Source: an uncultured Bacteroidales bacterium
GTDB taxonomy: Bacteria > Bacteroidota > Bacteroidia > Bacteroidales > UBA932
DNA: 64,000 nt
Direction: 5' to 3'
Assembly: GCA_945868745.1 (NCBI GenBank)
Contig: CAMBMK010000001.1
Location: forward strand, 33,188-97,187
Part shown: positions 16,974 to 26,183 of the stretch, one piece after another
Numbering within the stretch: position 1 is the first letter of the stretch
How the letters are laid out: every line of letters begins with the position of its first letter
Position numbers and translations under genes: made by a program
Notes under the pieces: generated by a model
The model's input: only the letters and a program-made list of their open reading frames with translations
Database searches by the model: none
What the model was told of the DNA's origin: nothing

Positions 16974-19547
16974 ATGAACACGAAACGCCTCATTGCAATC
17001 GCGGCGGCGTCCATTATGACGCTTTCCCTCGCCGCACAGCCTTCCGGAAGAGAAGATTTCGGCCACAGCTGGTTCTTTATCCACAATCAGGACAGGGAAG
17101 AACTCGAATTGAGATACAAGATGGACCGCGGTGCCGTGGACAGGGCTCCGGAAGTGGACCTTCCGCACGATTGGGGCACAGAAGGGGCTTTTGACATCAG
17201 TTACCCTGGAGAGAGCGGAAAGCTCGGATGGTGGGGACTGGCAAAGTATTGGAAAGATTTCATTCTCACCCCCGATATGCTCGAAGGGAAAAGATTTTTC
17301 CTCGAGGTTGACGGTGCAATGAGCAACGCCAGAGTGTATTGCAACGACAGATTCGTCGGCGAGTGGCCCTACGGGTATGCTTCCTTCAGGCTTGACGTCA
17401 CGCCATACCTGCGCGAAGGCGGCAACTGCATCACATTCGACATAGACAACAAGCCCGAATCGAGCCGATGGTATCCGGGGGCGGGACTGTACCGCAACGT
17501 GTGGCTTGTCAGGGCCGACCCTGTGGGCATAGGACACTGGGGGACGCGCATCACCTCCTCCGTCAGCGGGGGCAAGGCCCTGGTCACCGTGAGCACCACC
17601 CTGCGCAATGCCCTGGAGGACTGCCCTGCCGGCCTTCTCACGTCCACCATCATAAGGAAGGACCCGACAAGCGGCAAGGAAGTCACCATTGGCACTCCGG
17701 CACAGCTCAGGATTGAAGCCGTGAAAGACGGCATGGAGGTCACCCAGGTGATTGAGGTGGAGAACCCTTCGCTCTGGAGTCCCGACGAGCCGAATCTCTA
17801 TACGATGGTAAGCTCCCTGGAGGCCGGCGGCAGCACCGACAGCCTGCGCACCCGTTTCGGAATACGGGAGATCGGATTCCGCGGGGACGGCTTCTATCTC
17901 AACGGGGAACGCACATTCATAAAGGGAGTGTGCCTCCACCACGACGCCGGAGCCCTCGGTGCAGCCTGGAACACCTCCGCCTGGGTACGCAGGCTCAATA
18001 TGCTCAAGGAGATGGGCTGCAACGGCATACGCACTGCCCACAACCCTCCGGCACCTGAGCTTCTCGACCTTTGCGACAGCCTCGGATTCGTGGTGATGGA
18101 CGAGCTTACGGACACCTGGACAGTGCCGAAGAAGCCCAACGGATATGCGACCCTCTTCGACGAATGGGCCGAGAAGGACCTCAGGGCAATGATAAGGCGC
18201 GACCGCAACCATCCGAGCGTAATCCTATGGAGCATAGGCAACGAGGTCGGCGAGCAGGGCTATCCTGACAAATACCACATCGCCTACAGGCTTTCGGACA
18301 TCTGTCATGAGGAGGACCCGACAAGGCTCACCACCATCGGCAGCGACAATCCGTGGGCAAGCGAACAGGATTTCCGCAACACCGTTGACGTGTATGGTTT
18401 CAATTACAAGCCTCATCTCTACCGCAAGTTCATAGAAGCCAACCCCGGCAGGCCGGTGCTCGGAAGCGAGACCGCATCTACCATCAGTTCAAGGGGTTTC
18501 TACTGTTTCCCTGTGAGCGAAGAGCCGCTCGAGGGCCGCGCGGATTTCCATGTAAGCTCATATGACCTGTATGCCTGCCCGTGGTCACAGACCCCGGACA
18601 CCGAGTTCCGCGCACAGGACGAGAACCCGGAAATCGCCGGCGAATTCGTATGGACAGGCTTCGACTATATCGGCGAGCCTACCCCGTACAACAGCGACCT
18701 CACTATCCTGACCAATTTCCACGACGAGGCCGCCCGCGCAGCGGCAGAGAAGGAGCTTGCGGAGAAAGGCTCTGTAGCAGTACCTTCAAGAAGTTCCTAT
18801 TTCGGCATCATCGACCTTGCCGGATTCCCGAAGGACAGGTACTGGCTCTACCAGGCAAGATGGAGGAAGGACCTTCCTATGGCGCACATTCTGCCGCACT
18901 GGAACTGGAAGGGACGTGAAGGAGAGATCACCCCGGTAATGGTCTATACATCCGGAGACAGTGCAGAGCTGTTTGTAAACGGCAGGAGCATGGGGCGCAA
19001 AGTCCTGGGAGACAAGGAATACAGGCTTAGGTGGGACGATGTCGTCTATGAGCCTGGCACCGTGGAGGTCATTGCCTACAAAGACGGTAAGGAATGGGCC
19101 CGCGACAAGGTGGCCACAACCGGAGAACCTGCCAAAGTGATGGCTGCAGCAGAGCTCGGAAGCGGCCCTGGCGGGGAGTTCGGAGGAGACAGGAGGGTCC
19201 GCAACAGCGGCAGGAAGTGTTTCTTCGGACTGTTCAGGAGCAACAGGCATACCGTCAAATACAAAAAGGGAGACCTTATATATATTGACATAAAGGTGGC
19301 CGACAAGAAGGGACGGATGGTGCCGACAGCCTGCAATGACCTGAAAATCACCGTCGAAGGTGCAGGAAAATTTGTGGCTGCCGATGCCGGTGACCCGACA
19401 AGCCTGGTGCCGTTCAAGTCAGACAGCCAGAAGGCGTTCAACGGCCTTTGCAGTGCGATTGTAAGACCTACAGGCAATGGCAGAATCACTGTCAGGATCG
19501 ACAGTCCGGGCCTGAAGAGCGAAAAGATGATTATAGATGTGAAATAA
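16974..19547 (+). CDS. Exported GH2 family beta-galactosidase
   Basis: Glycoside hydrolase family 2 enzyme of 857 aa with an N-terminal signal peptide (MNTKRLIAIAAASIMTLSLAA). The sugar-binding jelly roll includes LPHDWGTEGAF and GAGLYRNVWL. An Ig-like domain comes next, then the TIM barrel starting at IGFRGDGFYLNGERTFIKGVC with RTAHNPP. The acid/base is in WSIGNEVGEQ (Glu424) and the nucleophile in VLGSETAS (Glu499). C-terminal DUF4982-like and Ig-like domains follow (VMVYTSGDSAELFVNG). It is predicted periplasmic or surface-attached and acts on beta-galactosides of host or plant glycans; exact substrate unknown. It stands alone, without SusC/SusD neighbours. Confidence 0.88.
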   Translation: MNTKRLIAIAAASIMTLSLAAQPSGREDFGHSWFFIHNQDREELELRYKMDRGAVDRAPEVDLPHDWGTEGAFDISYPGESGKLGWWGLAKYWKDFILTPDMLEGKRFFLEVDGAMSNARVYCNDRFVGEWPYGYASFRLDVTPYLREGGNCITFDIDNKPESSRWYPGAGLYRNVWLVRADPVGIGHWGTRITSSVSGGKALVTVSTTLRNALEDCPAGLLTSTIIRKDPTSGKEVTIGTPAQLRIEAVKDGMEVTQVIEVENPSLWSPDEPNLYTMVSSLEAGGSTDSLRTRFGIREIGFRGDGFYLNGERTFIKGVCLHHDAGALGAAWNTSAWVRRLNMLKEMGCNGIRTAHNPPAPELLDLCDSLGFVVMDELTDTWTVPKKPNGYATLFDEWAEKDLRAMIRRDRNHPSVILWSIGNEVGEQGYPDKYHIAYRLSDICHEEDPTRLTTIGSDNPWASEQDFRNTVDVYGFNYKPHLYRKFIEANPGRPVLGSETASTISSRGFYCFPVSEEPLEGRADFHVSSYDLYACPWSQTPDTEFRAQDENPEIAGEFVWTGFDYIGEPTPYNSDLTILTNFHDEAARAAAEKELAEKGSVAVPSRSSYFGIIDLAGFPKDRYWLYQARWRKDLPMAHILPHWNWKGREGEITPVMVYTSGDSAELFVNGRSMGRKVLGDKEYRLRWDDVVYEPGTVEVIAYKDGKEWARDKVATTGEPAKVMAAAELGSGPGGEFGGDRRVRNSGRKCFFGLFRSNRHTVKYKKGDLIYIDIKVADKKGRMVPTACNDLKITVEGAGKFVAADAGDPTSLVPFKSDSQKAFNGLCSAIVRPTGNGRITVRIDSPGLKSEKMIIDVK

Positions 19548-19577
19548 AACCCGGGAGAGGCCGGCTAAACGCCTCTC

Positions 19578-20615
19578 CTATACTCCATAGACATTGGTAT
19601 CTTCACATGGGGCGCCGCTGGTGCCCCATTTTTCGTCCACCTGATCAAGAAGGGCGAAAAGTGCGTCGGGGTCCTTTTCAGTTACGAGCCTGATGCGTGT
19701 GTCCTTGAAATCCGGAAGACCTTTGAAATAGCAGCTCAGGTGCCTTCTCATTTCCAGCACTCCGGTCACAGGGCCCTTGAGGGCAAGCGAGAGGGTGAGC
19801 TGGCGCTTTGCAAGGGCCACCCTTTCCGATACGGCAAGGGAAGGAAGTTCCTCTCCCGTGGCAAGATAATGCTTGATCTCACGGAAAATCCACGGATGGC
19901 CGAAGGAGGCCCTTCCGACCATTATGGCATCCACCCCGTAGCGGTCAAATGCCTCCCGCGCCTTCTGCGGGGAAGTGATGTCACCGTTGCCGATTATGGG
20001 GATGTGCATACGGGGATTGGACTTGACCTCCCCGATGAGGGTCCAGTCAGCCTCGCCCTTGTACATCTGGCAGCGTGTCCTGCCGTGGATTGTCAGGGCG
20101 CTTATGCCGGCATCCTGGAGCCTTTCGGCAAGACCGACTATGATTTTGGAGCTGTCATCCCAGCCGAGGCGCGTCTTGACGGTGACGGGCTTGCGCACGG
20201 CCTTGACGACCATTTCCGTTATGAGGACCATCTTGTCGGGGTCCTTCATCATGCCGCTTCCGGCTCCGCGCCCCGCGATTTTGCTCACGGGGCAGCCGAA
20301 ATTGATGTCGATTATGTCGCAGCCCCTTCCTCCGGCGATTTCGTCGGCGTGGTCAGCCATCCTGGCCGCCTCCACCATTGCCTGGGGGTCGTTGCCGTAA
20401 ATCTGGATGGCCGCCGGGGCCTCCCCATCGCAGATTTTCATCTTGGCGATGGCCTTGGCGGCATCACGGATGAGTCCGTCAGAAGGGACAAATTCGGTAT
20501 AGACCATATCGGCACCCTGCTCCCGGCACAAAACCCTGAAGGATGCGTCGGTGACGTCCTCCATAGGTGCCAGAAGCACAGGCTGCGGACCGAGGTCAAG
20601 GGTGCCGATTGTCAT
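19578..20615 (-). CDS. dusB: tRNA-dihydrouridine synthase
   Basis: Flavoenzyme reducing uridine to dihydrouridine in tRNA. The 345-aa protein has the FMN-barrel start PVLLAPMEDVTDASFRVLCRE, the Dus signature NFGCPVSKIAGRGAGSGMM with catalytic-type cysteine, TVKTRLGW, ALTIHGRTRCQMY and the phosphate-binding GNGDITSP. The ATG at 20615 is chosen; a TTG at 20621 would add only two residues and overlap the upstream stop. It begins 2 bases after the dipeptidyl peptidase stop, so the two are cotranscribed. Family is certain; DusB versus DusA/C assignment is by length and default. Confidence 0.88.
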   Translation of the reverse strand: MTIGTLDLGPQPVLLAPMEDVTDASFRVLCREQGADMVYTEFVPSDGLIRDAAKAIAKMKICDGEAPAAIQIYGNDPQAMVEAARMADHADEIAGGRGCDIIDINFGCPVSKIAGRGAGSGMMKDPDKMVLITEMVVKAVRKPVTVKTRLGWDDSSKIIVGLAERLQDAGISALTIHGRTRCQMYKGEADWTLIGEVKSNPRMHIPIIGNGDITSPQKAREAFDRYGVDAIMVGRASFGHPWIFREIKHYLATGEELPSLAVSERVALAKRQLTLSLALKGPVTGVLEMRRHLSCYFKGLPDFKDTRIRLVTEKDPDALFALLDQVDEKWGTSGAPCEDTNVYGV

Positions 20616-20617
20616 GA

Positions 20618-23017
20618 TCAATAGTTGTTGAGGCCTTTGATATCAACCTCTCCCCTGCGGCTCTGTCCCATAAGCCACTCGGAATAGAAGTCGGCCAGTT
20701 TCCAGAAGAAATAGTCGTCCATATCGCTGTAGGCGTGCCTCTGGCCAGGGAGAAGGACGAAATCGAACCTCTTGTTGGCCCTGATGAGGGCATCGATGAC
20801 ACGGATTGTGTTGGCAGGATGGACGTTGTCGTCGATGTCTCCGGTCACAAGCATAAGATGGCCCTTGAGATTGCGGACGAGCTCCTGGTTGGTGTGGATG
20901 CTGTAAATGAATGTGGTGTCACCCTCGACAACCTTCTCCTGGATGCCGTGGTGCTGTTCGCTCCACCAGCGGTTGTAGATGGTGTTGTCATGGTTGCCTG
21001 AGCAGGAGACAGCCACCTTGAAGAAGTCGGGATAGGTCAGGAGGGCTGCCGTGGACATGAATCCGCCGCCGCTGTGGCCGTGGATGCCCACCCTGTTGAT
21101 ATCCATATAGCTGTGGCGCTCGCAAAGCTGCTGGATTGCATATTTCTGGTCCTCGAGGCCATAGTCGCGGAGATTGCCGTAGCCGTAGTTGTGATACCAT
21201 TTCGAGCGGTTCGGATGGCCTCCGCGGTTGCCGACGGTGACTACGATGAAACCTATCTGGGCAAGACGGTCGGTGCGGCAGAATCCCCTGCTCCAGGAGA
21301 TGTTGACAGCCTCCACCTGAGGGCCCGGATATACATAGTCAGCTACAGGATAGACCTTTGTGCTGTCAAAGTCAAACGGCTTGTACATTGCGCCGTAGAG
21401 GTCGGTGACTCCGTCTGCGGCCTTGACCTTGAATCTCTCCGGGAACTTGTATCCGGCGGCGAAGAGAAGGCTGAAGTCGGCTTCCTCGAGGTCGAGGATC
21501 TTGCGGCCCTTCACTGCATCGTAGAGGGCTACGGCAGGCTTGGCGTCAACCCTTGAATAGTTGGCCACGAACCAGCGGCCGTTGTCGTCAGACGAAGAGT
21601 GGACATCCATATCGTCCATATCCAGCTTGGTGATGGCGCCTCCGCCGAGGGACACCTTGTAGGTATGCATCTGGTAAGGATTCTCGCCCTTCTGGATGCC
21701 GCAGGCGCTGAAGAGCACATAGCCGGCAGCCTCATTGACGGAGATGACATCCTCCACATGGAATGCGCCTTCCGTGAGGTTGCGCACGAGGGTTCCGTCA
21801 GCATTGTAGAGATAGAGGTTGGCCCAGCCGTTGCGCTCGGACCAGTGGATGAACTGCTTTCCGTTCTTTATGAAATATGGGTTGCGGTATTCCACGTAGG
21901 TGTTCATTTCCTCGTGCACTACCACTTTGAGCGAGTCGGCATTGACAGGGACATAGCAGAGATCGTATCTCTTGAGGTCGCGGCTGAGCCTGCCCACATA
22001 GAAGCCGTTCTCATCGCCCATCCATTTGCTGCTCCAGAATTTGTTGTAGCTCTCCGGGATGGTGGTGCGTGCATTGTAGAGGAAGAGGTCCTGGTCCTTG
22101 TAGGCGGATGTCTTCACGATACGTGATGTGCCGTCTGCCACCGTGAATATATGGAGTTCACCCTTTGCACCGGGTTCGTTAGGCATCTGGTATTTGTAGG
22201 TCTCGAGCTCCGGACGCGGAGACGAGAGGGAGTTGATCACCCAAAGCTCCTTGAGCGGGGAAAGGTCCCAGAGGAGGGTTGCGAAACGCTTCGAGTCCGG
22301 AGACCATACCAATTCGGCAAAATGCCTTGCGGTGGAGTCCCTTTCAGTGTCGCCGGAATAGTTGTTGGCTCCCCAGGCCTTGTCGTAAGTCCCGTCAAAT
22401 GTAAGCTGCCTTTCCACTATTGTGGAGTCCTTTTCGTCCTTGACCGCCTTGCGCAGCGAGGTCGAGTCCATCACGAAAAGGTTGTGGTTCTTGACATAGA
22501 CACCCATCGTGCCGTCAGGGGAAACGCAGGCCCAGTCAGGATAGATCTTCTCTTCCTCCTTTTCCACGACGGTGAGCTTGCGCGAAGCGATGTCATAGGT
22601 GAAATGGAATGTGGAGTCGATGGATGTACGCACCTCGAAAGCGAAAGTATTGTCGTCCTTCAGACGGAGTCCGTCGATGCCGGGATGTTTGGCGTCAAAC
22701 GGGTCTTTGGTGATCTCTGTAATCTGCATCGCAAGCTTTTCGAGGTCGAAGACCGGCGTCTTTGTACCTGCGGCCGGATTGACGATATAGTAGGCAGTGC
22801 CTTCGGAGGTGCGCCAGCTGTACCAGAACCGGTCTCCGCTTCTGAACCAGTTTGGACGCACGGATGTGGAGAATACCATATTGCCGACCCTTTTCGAAGA
22901 GAACCTTTCCGCAAGGTCATAGTTCGGGGTGGTGACATGGTTTTCCTGTGCCTTTGCGGGCACAAGGGCGGCGATTGCAATCAATGCGGATGCCGCCTTC
23001 ATAAGCAGATGTTTCAT
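20618..23017 (-). CDS. Exported S9 family dipeptidyl peptidase (DPP-IV-like)
   Basis: Serine peptidase of 799 aa with a signal peptide (MKHLLMKAASALIAIAALVPAKA). An N-terminal beta-propeller domain is followed by a C-terminal alpha/beta hydrolase domain. The nucleophile is in GIHGHSGGGFMS (Ser649), the acid in TGDIDDNVHPANT, and the histidine in PGQRHAYSD. Such periplasmic enzymes cleave dipeptides from peptide N-termini, often after proline, and supply amino acids. The ATG at 23017 is chosen because the signal peptide begins there; 21 extra upstream residues (to 23080) look non-coding. It precedes dusB in a two-gene unit. Confidence 0.88.
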   Translation of the reverse strand: MKHLLMKAASALIAIAALVPAKAQENHVTTPNYDLAERFSSKRVGNMVFSTSVRPNWFRSGDRFWYSWRTSEGTAYYIVNPAAGTKTPVFDLEKLAMQITEITKDPFDAKHPGIDGLRLKDDNTFAFEVRTSIDSTFHFTYDIASRKLTVVEKEEEKIYPDWACVSPDGTMGVYVKNHNLFVMDSTSLRKAVKDEKDSTIVERQLTFDGTYDKAWGANNYSGDTERDSTARHFAELVWSPDSKRFATLLWDLSPLKELWVINSLSSPRPELETYKYQMPNEPGAKGELHIFTVADGTSRIVKTSAYKDQDLFLYNARTTIPESYNKFWSSKWMGDENGFYVGRLSRDLKRYDLCYVPVNADSLKVVVHEEMNTYVEYRNPYFIKNGKQFIHWSERNGWANLYLYNADGTLVRNLTEGAFHVEDVISVNEAAGYVLFSACGIQKGENPYQMHTYKVSLGGGAITKLDMDDMDVHSSSDDNGRWFVANYSRVDAKPAVALYDAVKGRKILDLEEADFSLLFAAGYKFPERFKVKAADGVTDLYGAMYKPFDFDSTKVYPVADYVYPGPQVEAVNISWSRGFCRTDRLAQIGFIVVTVGNRGGHPNRSKWYHNYGYGNLRDYGLEDQKYAIQQLCERHSYMDINRVGIHGHSGGGFMSTAALLTYPDFFKVAVSCSGNHDNTIYNRWWSEQHHGIQEKVVEGDTTFIYSIHTNQELVRNLKGHLMLVTGDIDDNVHPANTIRVIDALIRANKRFDFVLLPGQRHAYSDMDDYFFWKLADFYSEWLMGQSRRGEVDIKGLNNY

Positions 23018-23064
23018 ACTTTTGTATTGGTTGCTAGTTTGTTCCGTAAGTTGACAATTGAAGA

Positions 23065-23095
23065 TTGTAAAGTAACGCAATTCTGTTTAATTTTG
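23065..23095 (+). promoter_or_regulatory. Promoter of the BadF-type kinase gene
   Basis: TTG at 23065-23067 and TAATTTTG at 23088-23095, 20 bases apart, match the Bacteroidota -33/-7 pattern. The ATG is 16 bases downstream at 23112. Confidence 0.65.
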
Positions 23096-23111
23096 CAAAA
23101 ATAACAACAAA

Positions 23112-23954
23112 ATGATACTGATTGCCGACAGCGGGGCGACCAAGACTTCGTGGGCCGCCATATGCGGAGATGATGTCCTGAGATTCTCCGGAGAAGGGTG
23201 CAACCCCAATTTTACGGATGCCGGGGAGATGGTCCGCAGCATCGGAGGGAGCATCCCGGAAAAGGTGCGCCGGGAAGAGGTCTCCGAGATACATTTCTAC
23301 TGCGCCGGCATCGGCAAAGGCAACTCCGGAGCAGTCACCGGGGCCCTGGGCAAAGTGTTTCCCGCCGCCTCGATATGGTGCGGAAGCGACCTTCTCGGCG
23401 CTGCAAGGGCACTGCTCGGACACAATGCCGGCTTTGCGGCAATCCTCGGGACAGGGGCCAATACCTGCATCTACGACGGGACCGGCATCTCGCAGCACGT
23501 CGATTGCATGGGCTTCATCCTCGGCGATGAGGGCAGCGGGGCATATATCGGCAAACGTCTGATCTGCGACTATCTGCGCGGGAATATGCCTGAAAATGTG
23601 AGGATTGCGGCCGGGAAAGCCATCGGCCTTGACAGAGACGGCATCATAGAGAGGATCTACCGCCTGCCCCACCCCAACAGGTTCTGCGCGTCGCTTTGCA
23701 GGTTTGTCGGAGAGAACATCGGGGGCGACCCGTACTTCAGCAACCTGGTGAAGGATTCGTTCAGGGCTTTTTTCAACGGCATGGTCTGCCGATACGGGGG
23801 CTGGCGCTCCATGGAGCTCAACTGTACCGGCTCCGTTGCCTATGTATTCCGCGGGCAGCTTGCAGCCGTGGCAGGAGAATTCGGCATGAAAACCGGGATA
23901 ATTGAAAAGGAACCGCTGGACGGGCTGATAAGCTACCATAGGACAACAAAATAA
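23112..23954 (+). CDS. BadF/BadG-type ATPase, probable N-acetylglucosamine kinase
   Basis: ASKHA-fold kinase of 280 aa resembling eukaryotic-type N-acetylglucosamine kinases. The N-terminal phosphate-1 motif is LIADSGATKTSWAA. The middle part has AAILGTGANTCIYDG and GFILGDEGSGAYIGKRL, typical of the BadF/BadG/BcrA/BcrD family. The family includes sugar kinases and unrelated reductase activators; the single-domain length favours a sugar kinase. nagB elsewhere in the window would act on the deacetylated product of such a kinase, but no direct link is seen. lpxK follows after 21 bases. Confidence 0.72.
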   Translation: MILIADSGATKTSWAAICGDDVLRFSGEGCNPNFTDAGEMVRSIGGSIPEKVRREEVSEIHFYCAGIGKGNSGAVTGALGKVFPAASIWCGSDLLGAARALLGHNAGFAAILGTGANTCIYDGTGISQHVDCMGFILGDEGSGAYIGKRLICDYLRGNMPENVRIAAGKAIGLDRDGIIERIYRLPHPNRFCASLCRFVGENIGGDPYFSNLVKDSFRAFFNGMVCRYGGWRSMELNCTGSVAYVFRGQLAAVAGEFGMKTGIIEKEPLDGLISYHRTTK

Positions 23955-23961
23955 TTATTGC

Positions 23962-23969
23962 TATCTTTG
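23962..23969 (+). promoter_or_regulatory. Promoter -7 box immediately before lpxK
   Basis: TATCTTTG matches TAnnTTTG and ends only 6 bases before the lpxK ATG, in the 21-base gap after the kinase gene. If used, the transcript would start at or next to the ATG, giving a nearly leaderless message. Confidence 0.4.
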
Positions 23970-23975
23970 CCGGAT

Positions 23976-25145
23976 ATGCTGGACAAATACCTCCTCGCTC
24001 CATATTGGCTCACGCTCAAGGCAAGACATGCTCTCTACGACAAGGGCGTGTGGAAGAGCAGTTCCGCCGAGGTCCCTACCATCTGTATCGGCAACATCAC
24101 GGCCGGAGGCACAGGAAAGACTCCCCATACTGAGATGATTCTCAATACTTTGAGTGAGCTTCCGGAATGGAGGGAAAAGAATGTGGCCGTCCTTTCGAGG
24201 GGTCACAAGCGCAAGAGCGGAGGCTTCCAGCAGGTCAGCATTGACGGAAGCGCGTCCTTCTACGGGGACGAGCCGCTGCAGATAAAGAAGAATTTTCCGC
24301 AGGTGACGGTTGCCGTGGACCGCAACAGGATCGAGGGATGCACTTTCCTCTGCCATCCGGAGCTTCTGGCAACTGACAGAAAAGCCCGCAAATGCGCCAA
24401 CAAGACCCTCCCCCCTGCAGACCTCATAGTCCTCGACGACGCCTTCCAGCACAGGGCCCTCAATGCCTTCATGAACATCATCCTCGTGGACTGGAACCGT
24501 CCGGTCAGCAAGGATATGCTCCTCCCGCTGGGACGCCTGCGCGACCTTCCCGAAAGGATTGAAAAAGCCGACATCATCATTGCGACAAAATGCCCGGCAT
24601 ACCTTGAGAACTGGGAGAAGACATCGTGGCTCAACGGCATGGGCATAAGCGGCTGGGACCCTCAGACCTGCGAGGGACATTTCAGCAGCGGCAGGAAAGT
24701 CAAGGTGTTCTTTTCATACATCCACTACTGCGACCTGAAGCCTGTGTTCAGGGAAGAGGGAGACCCGCGCTACATCTATTCCAAGAAAATGGTCCTGTTC
24801 TCCGGCATTGCAAAGGACACTCCGCTGCGCCGGTTCCTCAGCGACAAGTATCAGATTGTGAGGAGGTTCAGGTTCTCCGACCACCACAAATACAACAGAT
24901 TCGACATAGCCCACATTCTGGCGGCATCCACCCTGAACCCCACCGCAGTGGTTGCCACGACCGAAAAGGACTGCCAGAGATTGCTGGACTGCAAAAAAAT
25001 ACCCGGACAGCTCAAGGAGAGACTGTTCCAGGTACCTATAAAAGTCGCCTTCCTCAGCGAGGAGGAAGAGGCTGTTTTCAGAGCTTCGCTTTCTGGGAAG
25101 CTTCAAGAATTTCATTCTGGGCCTGAACCGACACCTCGTGGATAG
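23976..25145 (+). CDS. lpxK: Tetraacyldisaccharide 4'-kinase
   Basis: Phosphorylates the 4' position of the lipid A disaccharide at the inner membrane. The 389-aa protein has the P-loop ICIGNITAGGTGKTPH, LSRGHKRKSGGF, GDEPLQIKKNFP, DLIVLDDAFQHRAL and LLPLGRLRDLPERIEKAD, all typical of LpxK. The ATG at 23976 is chosen; a TTG at 23958 adds little. The last 68 bases overlap the end of the converging DAHP synthase gene, so the C-terminus (about 22 residues, ending SGPEPTPRG) is read antisense to that gene. Its composition differs from the rest and may be a run-on extension. Confidence 0.92.
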   Translation: MLDKYLLAPYWLTLKARHALYDKGVWKSSSAEVPTICIGNITAGGTGKTPHTEMILNTLSELPEWREKNVAVLSRGHKRKSGGFQQVSIDGSASFYGDEPLQIKKNFPQVTVAVDRNRIEGCTFLCHPELLATDRKARKCANKTLPPADLIVLDDAFQHRALNAFMNIILVDWNRPVSKDMLLPLGRLRDLPERIEKADIIIATKCPAYLENWEKTSWLNGMGISGWDPQTCEGHFSSGRKVKVFFSYIHYCDLKPVFREEGDPRYIYSKKMVLFSGIAKDTPLRRFLSDKYQIVRRFRFSDHHKYNRFDIAHILAASTLNPTAVVATTEKDCQRLLDCKKIPGQLKERLFQVPIKVAFLSEEEEAVFRASLSGKLQEFHSGPEPTPRG

Positions 25146-26181
25146 CGTTGAACACCGCCTTCACGAAATCCTCGGCCAGTCCGTACTTCCTGCCGTTTTT
25201 CACCATCCCGTCGAGAACCTCATCCCAGCGCGCAGTCTGGAGAATGGCGATATTGTGGTCCCTCTTGTATTCACCGATCTTGCGGCTGATGTTCATACGC
25301 GACTGGAGGATATAGAGAAGGTTGTCGTCAATGACGTCGATCTGGGCACGGAGATGGTCGATTCCCTCTTTGTACTCGAGGCTGTCGGAATCGGTTTCCC
25401 TTACCACAATCCTTGAGAGGAGGTCCTTGATTTCAGCCGGGGTGAGCTGCTGCTTCGAGTCGCTCAGCGCACACGAAGGGTTGCAGTGTGACTCGACCAT
25501 AAGTCCGTCAAGGCCAAGGTCGAGAGCCCTCTGCGAAAGCTCGAGGACATAGTCACGCGAACCGCCCATATGGCTCGGGTCAGCAAAGAATGGAATCTCC
25601 GGAAAACGGGTCCTGAGCTCGATTGCAATCTTCCAGCCCGGATCGTTGCGGTAGATGATCTTCTGCGAGGAGGAGAATCCGCGGTGGATGACACCGAGCT
25701 TTTTGATGCCGGCGCGGTTGAGGCGCTCCAGGGCACCTATCCACAGGTCGAGGTCCGGATTGACCGGATTCTTGACGAGCACAGGGATGTCGGTATCCTT
25801 GAGTGCATCGGCAATCTCCTGCACGAGGAAAGGATTGGCAGTGGTGCGGGCACCGAGCCATACCATATCCACGCCGTATTTGAGACATTCAAAGACATGC
25901 CTCTCGCTTGCCACCTCGGTGGCAACCTTCATTCCGGTCTCCTTCTTTACCCGCTGAAGCCATTTCAGGCCCGGGACACCTATGCCTTCAAAGCATCCGG
26001 GATGGGTGCGGGGCTTCCATATGCCTGCACGGAACACATTGATTCCGAGCTCCCTGAGACCCTTGGCCGTTTCCAATACCTGCTCCTCGGTCTCTGCGCT
26101 GCATGGCCCTGCAATTACCATCGGACGAGGTAATGTGAAGAATCCCCACTCCGATACCGGGGTACATTCCAGATTTGCCAT
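25078..26181 (-). CDS. Fused DAHP synthase / chorismate mutase
   Basis: A 367-aa bifunctional enzyme of aromatic amino acid synthesis. Residues 1 to about 260 are a 3-deoxy-7-phosphoheptulonate synthase (PMVIAGPCSAETEEQVL, FRAGIWKPRTHPG, VIHRGFSS, FADPSHMGGSRDYV, MVESHCNPSCALSD). The C-terminal 90 residues are an AroQ-type chorismate mutase (LRAQIDVIDDNLLYILQSRMNISRKIGEYK). The order DAHP synthase then mutase is common in Bacteroidota. It is the last gene of the pheA-aminotransferase-tyrA run, starting 2 bases after tyrA. Feedback inhibition through the mutase domain is plausible from the family. Its 3' end overlaps lpxK by 68 bases. Confidence 0.92.
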   Translation of the reverse strand: MANLECTPVSEWGFFTLPRPMVIAGPCSAETEEQVLETAKGLRELGINVFRAGIWKPRTHPGCFEGIGVPGLKWLQRVKKETGMKVATEVASERHVFECLKYGVDMVWLGARTTANPFLVQEIADALKDTDIPVLVKNPVNPDLDLWIGALERLNRAGIKKLGVIHRGFSSSQKIIYRNDPGWKIAIELRTRFPEIPFFADPSHMGGSRDYVLELSQRALDLGLDGLMVESHCNPSCALSDSKQQLTPAEIKDLLSRIVVRETDSDSLEYKEGIDHLRAQIDVIDDNLLYILQSRMNISRKIGEYKRDHNIAILQTARWDEVLDGMVKNGRKYGLAEDFVKAVFNAIHEVSVQAQNEILEASQKAKL

Positions 26182-26183
26182 AA

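Noticed and set aside
16896..18212. A 438-codon reverse frame opposite the GH2 gene
   Set aside because: It is antisense to a gene with intact catalytic motifs and has shadow-like composition; moderate-high GC leaves such frames open by chance.
22151..23104. A 317-codon forward frame opposite the dipeptidyl peptidase
   Set aside because: Antisense shadow; the peptidase frame is complete and recognisable.
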